The position numbers and the translations under genes are program-made. DNA of 6,896 nucleotides. Source: Bacillota bacterium. GTDB taxonomy: Bacteria; Bacillota; Clostridia; Oscillospirales; QAMX01. A model generated the notes under the pieces. It saw only the letters and a list, made by a program, of their open reading frames with translations. It made no database searches and was not told the DNA's origin. Each line of letters opens with the position of its first letter. Position 1 is the first letter of the stretch. The stretch lies in contig JAKPBM010000280.1 in assembly GCA_029778935.1 (NCBI GenBank), forward strand, positions 1 through 6,896, in the 5' to 3' direction. Shown piece after piece: positions 1 through 6,896 of this stretch.

Positions 1-1
1 G

Positions 2-361
2 CTGAGTGCGGCCAAGGGCGAAGACTACGTCTGCGGCGAAAACGGCAACCTCCTCTCCGGCGGCGAAAAACAGCGCCTGTCCATCGCCCGCGCTTTGCTG
101 CAGGAAGCTCCCGTGCTGCTGGTGGACGAAGCGACGGCTGCGTTAGACGCCAACACCGCCTACGAAGTGTCCAGCGCCATCCTCTCTCTGGACGGCGTGA
201 CCCGTATCGTCGTCACCCACCGCATGGAGGAAGGCCTGCTGCGGCAGTACGATAAAATCTACGTCCTCCGCTCGGGCAGACTGGCGGAAGCCGGCACCTT
301 TGAGGACCTGATGGCGCAGAAGGGCCTGTTCTACTCCCTGTACACCGTTTCACAAGGCTAA
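2..361 (+). CDS. ABC transporter ATP-binding domain, C-terminal part (partial at left edge)
   Basis: This is the last 119 residues of an ABC ATPase; the reading frame is open to the left edge, so the Walker A half and any fused membrane domain lie outside the window. Visible in order are the ABC signature LSGGEKQR (residues 18-25 of the fragment), the Walker B strand with catalytic glutamate VLLVDE (38-43), the D-loop region AALD (46-49) and the switch histidine in VVTHR (70-74). The spacing and the ending (a DLM helix, then a short FYSLY tail) are typical of exporter-type ABC proteins in which the ATPase is fused behind a six-helix membrane domain. That fusion is family knowledge, not seen here. 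The motifs are intact, so the domain should hydrolyse ATP at the cytoplasmic face of the membrane. The substrate cannot be told. The gene ends in TAA at 359-361, directly before a terminator hairpin. Confidence 0.93.
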   Translation: MSAAKGEDYVCGENGNLLSGGEKQRLSIARALLQEAPVLLVDEATAALDANTAYEVSSAILSLDGVTRIVVTHRMEEGLLRQYDKIYVLRSGRLAEAGTFEDLMAQKGLFYSLYTVSQG

Positions 362-365
362 AATA

Positions 366-395
366 AAAGATCCCGGGAGAAATCCCGGGATTTTT
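366..395. terminator. Bidirectional intrinsic terminator between convergent genes
   Basis: Two copies of the self-complementary octamer TCCCGGGA (371-378 and 383-390) form a perfect 8-bp stem closed by a GAAA tetraloop (379-382). An A-rich run on the left (AAAAGA) and TTTTT on the right can extend the stem and give a U-tract on either strand. It starts 9 bp past the ABC stop codon and lies about 55 bp past the stop of the opposing gene, so it can end both transcripts. Confidence 0.88.
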
Positions 396-445
396 AAATA
401 TGCAAGCCTTTTGACATGGCCGGCCAAAGCATCTTGGCGTCGATT

Positions 446-1315
446 TCACAAGGTCAGCCCCGGCAAATATAGCCTGTTTTCCCTGACCATCCGAAGGTAC
501 GCCCGCATGCCGTCTTCTTCCTCCCGCCGATACGTAAAGCCGAATCGGTCGGCCACCGCCAAAGCCAGCGTGTGAAATAGACCGCACATGGCGTCGACGG
601 CGGACCAGACGTCCTCATACCGCCCGCCCGAGTAGGTGGCGGCGTACAGGGCGTACATCTCGGGCGGAAGGAATTTCTTGAAATATTTGCCGTATTTCCC
701 TGTGGAAAGGCAATACCCGTGGCGAGCGCCAATGTACCAGTTCATCATGTCGTGCAGCTGCGGCCGCACAACGCTGTTCAGCATGTGCATGGCATAGGGC
801 AGCTCGTCCCGCGCGATTCCTTTGGCCACGTTGTTGAGGCACCACCAAAACTCGTTGCAGCAGGAGTAGTAATCCAAAGGCGTCGGCGGCCGAATATGCC
901 AGCAATGGTCGCTATGCGCGGGCAGCGGCGGCAAAAAGCCTTTGCCGCCGTCCTTGTCCAAAAGCGCGACGGCTGGCTCCCCGTTGTCCACATACGGGCG
1001 GCCGTCGACGGTCAGGTCGACGCGGTTGCCGTCGGGAAAGAGCATCAGATAGACAAAAGCGCCGGTTCCCTCCGGGTTTCGCATGGCCTCCGGCATCTGC
1101 ATAATCAGGGGCTTGCCGAAGCACACTTCCGCCCAGGCGGGGTTGTTGTAATAGGGCGCCATGTCCGTCACAAAGAAGACGACGTCGTAATCCTGATAGA
1201 CGTCTTTGGGCGCGGCGGGATTTACCCGGGAGCCGGTAAGAAGCGCCGCTCGAATACGCTCGTCCCTTTGGGCGACGCCAAGAATTAATTCCAGCATTTC
1301 CTTCTCGCTTCGCAT
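446..1315 (-). CDS. ANT(6)-family aminoglycoside 6-adenylyltransferase homologue
   Basis: The protein has 289 residues, close to the usual length (about 285-300) of ANT(6)/AadE/AadK streptomycin adenylyltransferases, which transfer AMP from ATP to the 6-hydroxyl of streptomycin in the cytoplasm. The N-terminus MRSEKEMLELIL resembles that of the known ANT(6) enzymes. The nucleotidyltransferase core is intact: GSR (28-30), the metal-binding pair in QDYDVVFFV (D42 and D44) and a third acidic residue in NRVDLTV (D100). The C-terminal helical domain has the family motif CCNEFWW (152-158) and a V-x-K-G-x-x-R stretch after it. The ATG is chosen because AAGGGG (complement of 1325-1330) lies 9 nt upstream. 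I found no clear promoter close to it; it could be read through from the PHP gene on the same strand, 515 bp upstream. GC content resembles that of the flanks and no mobile element is visible, so it looks like a resident chromosomal gene. Actual streptomycin resistance is inferred, not shown. Confidence 0.88.
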   Translation of the reverse strand: MRSEKEMLELILGVAQRDERIRAALLTGSRVNPAAPKDVYQDYDVVFFVTDMAPYYNNPAWAEVCFGKPLIMQMPEAMRNPEGTGAFVYLMLFPDGNRVDLTVDGRPYVDNGEPAVALLDKDGGKGFLPPLPAHSDHCWHIRPPTPLDYYSCCNEFWWCLNNVAKGIARDELPYAMHMLNSVVRPQLHDMMNWYIGARHGYCLSTGKYGKYFKKFLPPEMYALYAATYSGGRYEDVWSAVDAMCGLFHTLALAVADRFGFTYRREEEDGMRAYLRMVRENRLYLPGLTL

Positions 1316-1420
1316 AGCGCTTTTCCCCTTCCCCGGCGTTTTCTACTCTCTGCCATACGGCCGCCCCGCCGCCACGCGCCTATTAACCTTCAGGCATCAA
1401 TACCACGGCGCTTGGCCGGC

Positions 1421-1438
1421 CCACACGCCCTCGTGTGG
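1421..1438. repeat. Perfect 7-bp inverted repeat (small hairpin)
   Basis: CCACACG (1421-1427) and CGTGTGG (1432-1438) are exact complements around a 4-nt loop. There is no U-tract on either side, so it is not a standard terminator. It lies about 105 bp upstream of the ANT(6)-like start codon and could be an operator or a leader-RNA hairpin, but nothing in the sequence decides this. Confidence 0.5.
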
Positions 1439-1488
1439 CAAAACTCGGGCTTTTCCGGCTTCCATGGCAAATCCATCGTCGTTTTCCA

Positions 1489-1505
1489 GTCGCTTTCCAA
1501 GCGAC
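1489..1505. repeat. Perfect 7-bp inverted repeat (tight hairpin)
   Basis: GTCGCTT (1489-1495) and AAGCGAC (1499-1505) pair exactly around a 3-nt loop TCC. No U-tract follows on either strand. It lies 51 bp from the hairpin at 1421-1438 in the same gene-free stretch. Function unknown. Confidence 0.5.
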
Positions 1506-1735
1506 GCCGTGCCGGGATACGCGCGATTTTCTCCCGGGATGAACGGACAATAAGCGGAGCGCATTTCTCTTGTCGCCTACAATCCTGCTCCGATCTTAAC
1601 GGCTGTCTTGAACCATTGCGCAGGAGCGCGTTTCCCCCGTCCGCCCAAAATCCAACCCCGCGCTTTCGCACAGGCGGCGGGCGCAAACCCGGCGTTTCCC
1701 TTTTGCCCGCTGGGGCGCCCTGCGTTTGCATATGC

Positions 1736-1763
1736 GCCAAAAACACGCCCCGGGGCTTTTGGC
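1736..1763 (-). terminator. Possible terminator of the PHP gene
   Basis: GCCAAAA (1736-1742) and TTTTGGC (1757-1763) form a 7-bp outer stem. Inside is the palindrome GCCCCGGGGC (1747-1756), with a small bulge between the two. On the minus strand this reads as a GC-rich hairpin followed by GTGTTTTT, about 70 nt past the PHP stop codon, which is a sensible place for a terminator. The imperfect geometry (T-run inside the outer stem, very small inner loop) keeps confidence low. Confidence 0.35.
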
Positions 1764-1830
1764 AAACCGGCAACACCGGCGTCTTTCCGCCGTCGCCGCC
1801 TTTGCATCGCCCGATTACTCCCGCCGTGCC

Positions 1831-2865
1831 TTACTCCGCAAACAGCTCGTCGGTGAAATACGCGTTGGTATCGGCGCAGCGGCCTTTTTCGTCCATTACC
1901 GTAATGCGCACCCAGTTGTCGTCGGGGCACACGTCAAACGCGGCCTTTGTAATTTTCTGCCCGTTCTGGCCATGGAGCTTGTCGGGCCGGCGGCAGCCCT
2001 TGGAGCAGATAATGCGCACCGCTTCGGAGCACTCCACGTGGATTTTCCCGTCCTCAAACCAAAGGGCGTGAATCTCCGGCCCGAAGGAAGCGTAGAAATG
2101 CCCCTGCTCCAGCGCCTTGGTAACCGCGCGGTACTCCAGTTTTTCTGCCCGGATCATGGTAAACCCGCCGCAGGCGTCCCACTCCTCCGTTCCCTTGGGG
2201 AAGCTGTTGTGGTTGTCGTCGGTGGCCACGGCGTACACTTTCCGCCCGGCAAACAGAAAATCCTCAAACACCCGCGGGTTGTACTCGGCGCAGCCGTCCA
2301 CCTTGTAGCTGGCGTTGTTGTATATTTCCCTGGCGTGGATGTCCTGATAGCGGATATAGTCGGGATATCTGTCAAAAGACCAGGTGGGATGGCAGTAGAT
2401 GACGAAGAACCCCTTTGCCCGGCAGGTGTTTATCATCTTGTTGATGCATTCCTCGTCGTAGACGCGCTCAAAATCCGGCTCGTTCTCGTCAAAGCGGATT
2501 TTGTCCAGAAACTTTTTCGCGTTGCCCCAGATGTACTTGGAACGATGGTAGCAGGGCTGGTCGAGATTGTCCGGCTCCAGCGCGATGGCGCACATGTGGA
2601 AGTCCCTTTCCAGCTGCCGTTTGCCGTCGCCGCGGTGCTCGTGGATAGCCAGCTCAATGCCGGTCAAAGGCAGAAACGCCTCGTCTGCCAGCTCCGGATG
2701 GGGCACCATGATTTCATGGTCCGTAAACGCCACCACCGAGTAGCCCTGGGCCATGTACTCTTCCTTGACCTGTTCCGGCGTCAGGTTGCCGTCGGAAAGG
2801 GTCGTGTGGCAGTGCAGGTTTGCCTTATAAAACTTGCCTTCTTTGGGAAGCAGGTACTTTTTCAT
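1831..2865 (-). CDS. PHP-domain metal-dependent phosphoesterase
   Basis: The 344-residue protein carries a complete PHP-type metal site: HCH in NLHCHTTLSDG (H18, H20, with D25), TDHE (D49, H50), a glutamate in TGIEL (E71), H90, YCHPTW (H159) and TDDNH (D216, H219). PHP proteins hydrolyse phosphoester bonds with a cluster of up to three metal ions. This one is a stand-alone cytoplasmic member, and its substrate cannot be deduced. Residues from about 240 on form a C-terminal part (GHFYASFGPEIH, then beta-rich sequence with VRITVMDEKG) seen in other stand-alone PHP proteins. A longer frame begins at a TTG (2898), but the predicted transcription start is at about 2897 and no Shine-Dalgarno precedes the TTG. 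The ATG at 2865 has GGAAAG (complement of 2878-2883) 12 nt upstream, so I use it. The gene is divergent from the GH2 gene across a 174-bp promoter region. Confidence 0.85.
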   Translation of the reverse strand: MKKYLLPKEGKFYKANLHCHTTLSDGNLTPEQVKEEYMAQGYSVVAFTDHEIMVPHPELADEAFLPLTGIELAIHEHRGDGKRQLERDFHMCAIALEPDNLDQPCYHRSKYIWGNAKKFLDKIRFDENEPDFERVYDEECINKMINTCRAKGFFVIYCHPTWSFDRYPDYIRYQDIHAREIYNNASYKVDGCAEYNPRVFEDFLFAGRKVYAVATDDNHNSFPKGTEEWDACGGFTMIRAEKLEYRAVTKALEQGHFYASFGPEIHALWFEDGKIHVECSEAVRIICSKGCRRPDKLHGQNGQKITKAAFDVCPDDNWVRITVMDEKGRCADTNAYFTDELFAE

Positions 2866-2903
2866 ATTTTCACGCTTCTTTCCATCGATATAGCACAAAA
2901 TTC

Positions 2904-2932
2904 ATATTATCAGAAGCAAACACCCTTGTCAA
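2904..2932 (-). promoter_or_regulatory. Promoter of the PHP gene
   Basis: On the minus strand a perfect -35 box TTGACA (complement of 2927-2932) is followed after 17 bp by TAATAT (complement of 2904-2909, four of six consensus positions). GATAAT, two bases earlier, is an alternative -10 with a 15-bp spacer. Transcription would start near 2897, giving a leader of about 30 nt before the ATG at 2865. Confidence 0.7.
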
Positions 2933-2962
2933 GAAACCTTCCTTGCGTATTTTTTCGCCGCG

Positions 2963-2991
2963 TTGACTTGTCCTTTCTTTCATGATACACT
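2963..2991 (+). promoter_or_regulatory. Promoter of the GH2 beta-galactosidase-like gene
   Basis: TTGACT (2963-2968) and TACACT (2986-2991) are separated by exactly 17 bp, and the -10 is preceded by TGA, giving the extended -10 form TGnTACACT. The start of transcription would be near 2998, leaving a leader of about 42 nt. Its -35 box lies 30 bp from the -35 box of the opposing PHP promoter. Confidence 0.65.
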
Positions 2992-3008
2992 GGGTCTGAC
3001 AAGCCAAT

Positions 3009-3027
3009 CTTACCAAACTATGGTTAG
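3009..3027. promoter_or_regulatory. Operator-like dyad downstream of the GH2 promoter
   Basis: CTTACCA (3009-3015) and TGGTTAG (3021-3027) form a dyad with six of seven pairs around a 5-bp centre. It sits at about +12 to +30 of the predicted transcript, a usual place for a repressor site in a sugar-catabolic gene, and partly overlaps the Shine-Dalgarno AGGACGGG (3026-3033). No regulator gene is in the window, so the binding protein is unknown. Confidence 0.3.
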
Positions 3028-6078
<3,051 letters not shown>

Positions 6079-6182
6079 GCGTCCTTCGGCCTGCCTTGGC
6101 CGGCCCGGGAAGGCTGCTGCAAGGGGTATCCAGGCCGGCTGACTCCGGCTATATTGAGGGGGCATTGTTAGCGGCAGGCGGG

Positions 6183-6600
6183 CACCAGCCGGCAAGGCCC
6201 GCAGGAAACATGACGGGCAAACTCTCCACCGATTGGCAGGCAAGGCTACCGCCGGTTTGCAGGCAAGCCCTCCACCGGTTGGAAGGTAATCCTCCTGCCG
6301 GTGCGTGTGGTCATCGCAGGTTAAGCAGATCATGCTATCGCTCGTCAAGCATGTAAGCCCCCTGCTGGCAAGCAAGGCTGTCGCTCGTTAAGAATATAAT
6401 CTCCTTGCTGGTAAGCTAGCCCTTAGCCGGTAGGATGACACAGCCCCCTGCCGGCGGGCAATGCCGCCGCTCTAGTATCAGGCAGACCGTTCTTAACGAT
6501 CCGGGGCTTGTCCCTGACTGGCAGGCAAGGCCATCGACGGCTGCGCAGGTCAGCGGGTAAGCCCGCCGCACGCTTAGCAGACAAGCCCGCCGCTAACGCC
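6183..6600. repeat. Degenerate tandem-repeat (minisatellite-like) array
   Basis: A motif close to ccRccGgTTGGCAGGCAAGCC recurs along this stretch at intervals mostly of 19 to 25 bp. Recognisable cores with GGCAA, GGTAA or a near variant lie at about 6191, 6216, 6239, 6262, 6285, 6353, 6371, 6410, 6524, 6556 and 6580. Three units in direct succession, 6227-6249, 6250-6272 and 6273-6295, are each 23 bp, and adjacent units match at 17 and 16 of 23 positions. The 13-mer TGGCAGGCAAGGC occurs exactly at 6234-6246 and 6519-6531. The periods are not multiples of three and no frame is conserved, so it is not a coding repeat. Many cores carry a short dyad such as TTGC-AG-GCAA. Confidence 0.7.
6334..6462. 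repeat. Three 43-bp higher-order repeat units inside the array
   Basis: Units at 6334-6376, 6377-6419 and 6420-6462 are each exactly 43 bp and abut without gaps. The first and second match at 34 of 43 positions, and most differences are transitions. The first and third match at 23 of 43 overall, but at 17 of 20 over positions 23-42 of the unit. Each unit contains two of the smaller motifs, so the array seems to have expanded as pairs here. Confidence 0.7.
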
Positions 6601-6773
6601 CCTTCGCGCTGCCCCGCTTGGATGGCCGCCCGCAGCGAACGGGCAGCCGGCCCGCCGCCGGCCGGTTTACGCATGTGCAAACCTTTGAGCTGTGAACGTG
6701 CCCCACTGGACTGACCGGCCTGAAACGGCTTGCGGAATGTGCCAAAGCCGCCCGAACCTAACCGTGTTAACGG

Positions 6774-6805
6774 AAAGAACCTTCCCAAACGGGAAGGTTC
6801 TTTTT
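6774..6805 (+). terminator. Strong intrinsic terminator
   Basis: A perfect 13-bp stem, AAAGAACCTTCCC (6774-6786) with GGGAAGGTTCTTT (6791-6803), is closed by the tetraloop AAAC (6787-6790) and continues into a T-run on the plus strand. The nearest plus-strand gene ends 695 bp upstream, so either the GH2 transcript runs through the repeat array to this point or an unrecognised RNA ends here. On the minus strand the T-run is weaker (TTCTTTCC), but some activity is possible. Confidence 0.92.
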
Positions 6806-6896
6806 ACAGCAAGTTTCTTCCTCGCATCGGCCGCCGTCGCCGCAACACATTAAGAGCCTTTCTAACCGGGAATTGTCTGTTCTTTCGCCCGTTTCT

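Larger units (their letters stand above)
1316..1830. other. Gene-free stretch between the PHP and ANT(6)-like genes
   Basis: These 515 bp separate two minus-strand genes. Long open frames exist on both strands, but their translations are rich in Arg, Pro, Ala and Gly, match no family I know and lack ribosome binding sites, so I call no gene. What the stretch holds is the Shine-Dalgarno of the ANT(6)-like gene (1325-1330) and three inverted repeats listed separately. I searched the minus strand for a TTGACA/TATAAT pair in front of the ANT(6)-like gene and found none that is convincing. Confidence 0.6.
6079..6896. other. Gene-free tail: decayed repeat array and strong terminator
   Basis: No protein gene is supported in these 818 bp. 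The open frames present have repetitive Ala/Gly/Arg/Pro-rich translations and no ribosome binding sites. It contains a few short GC-rich dyads just past the GH2 stop (such as GCCTT 6093-6097 with AAGGC 6110-6114, and GCCGG 6134-6138 with CCGGC 6145-6149). After these come the degenerate repeat array, a GC-rich stretch with no repeat units (about 6601-6770), and the terminator at 6774-6805. From 6806 to the right edge I see nothing assignable. Two short minus-strand frames run in from the edge; one ends in TAA near the terminator after about 30 Arg-rich codons, so the end of an opposing gene cannot be excluded. Confidence 0.6.

Noticed and set aside
719..1288. Plus-strand open frame of 189 codons over the ANT(6)-like gene
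   Set aside because: It is antisense to a conserved family protein, without a ribosome site or family resemblance.
1726..2985. Plus-strand open frame of 419 codons antisense to the PHP gene
   Set aside because: It lies over a gene with a full set of PHP metal-binding motifs. Its translation is Val/Ala/Arg/Gly-rich, matches no family I know, and arises from GC-rich codons read in reverse. It has no ribosome binding site.
2998..3020. Catabolite-control (cre) site behind the GH2 promoter
   Set aside because: The best alignment, starting at TGACAAG, lacks the central CG and misses four consensus positions.
6395..6400. Perfect TATAAT as a promoter for a non-coding RNA
   Set aside because: No -35 box stands at 16-18 bp and there is no extended -10. 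The hexamer is a variant of the repeat core, so chance is a sufficient explanation.
6183..6600. CRISPR array
   Set aside because: The units abut and are divergent, with no unique spacers of constant length between identical repeats, and no cas gene is in the window.
6664..6683. Dyad GGTTT...AAACC as a second terminator
   Set aside because: The stem is only 5 bp with an asymmetric interior and just three T follow; it is far weaker than the hairpin at 6774-6805.
6423..6788. Minus-strand open frame of 121 codons in the repeat tail
   Set aside because: It crosses the strong terminator stem and degenerate repeats; its Ala/Gly/Arg-rich translation shows no conserved pattern, and the repeat periods do not keep a frame.

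Overview
The window is GC-rich DNA with tightly packed coding segments, G-rich Shine-Dalgarno sequences and sigma-70/SigA-type promoters. It carries a Gram-positive style ANT(6)-like nucleotidyltransferase and a Firmicutes-type GH2 beta-galactosidase. This suggests a GC-rich member of the Bacillota (Clostridia), possibly gut-associated; that placement is inference from gene families and signals, not from a marker gene. No transposase, integrase, tRNA, rRNA or CRISPR array is visible.

Layout: (1) 2-361, plus strand, the C-terminal 119 residues of an ABC exporter ATP-binding domain running in from the left edge. (2) 366-395, a short palindromic terminator shared with the convergent gene. (3) 446-1315, minus strand, a full-length ANT(6)-family aminoglycoside nucleotidyltransferase homologue. 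(4) 1316-1830, a 515-bp gene-free stretch with three small inverted repeats. (5) 1831-2865, minus strand, a PHP-domain metal-dependent phosphoesterase. (6) 2866-3039, a divergent promoter region with one good promoter in each direction and an operator-like dyad. (7) 3040-6078, plus strand, a 1012-residue GH2 beta-galactosidase-like enzyme. (8) 6079-6896, an 818-bp gene-free tail. It holds a decayed tandem-repeat array (about 6183-6600, periods near 23 and 43 bp) and a very strong intrinsic terminator at 6774-6805.

How the parts relate: the PHP gene and the GH2 gene are divergently transcribed from back-to-back promoters whose -35 boxes lie 30 bp apart, so they may be co-regulated. A shared pathway is not proven, because the PHP substrate cannot be read from the sequence. 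The ABC exporter and the ANT(6) homologue are convergent and share only a terminator. The two most interesting observations are in the GH2 enzyme and behind it. The enzyme keeps the LacZ catalytic machinery but has replaced several residues that in E. coli LacZ line the galactose and aglycone sites. Behind it lies the degenerate repeat array, ending in a strong terminator about 700 bp past the stop codon. I see no convincing new multi-gene system.
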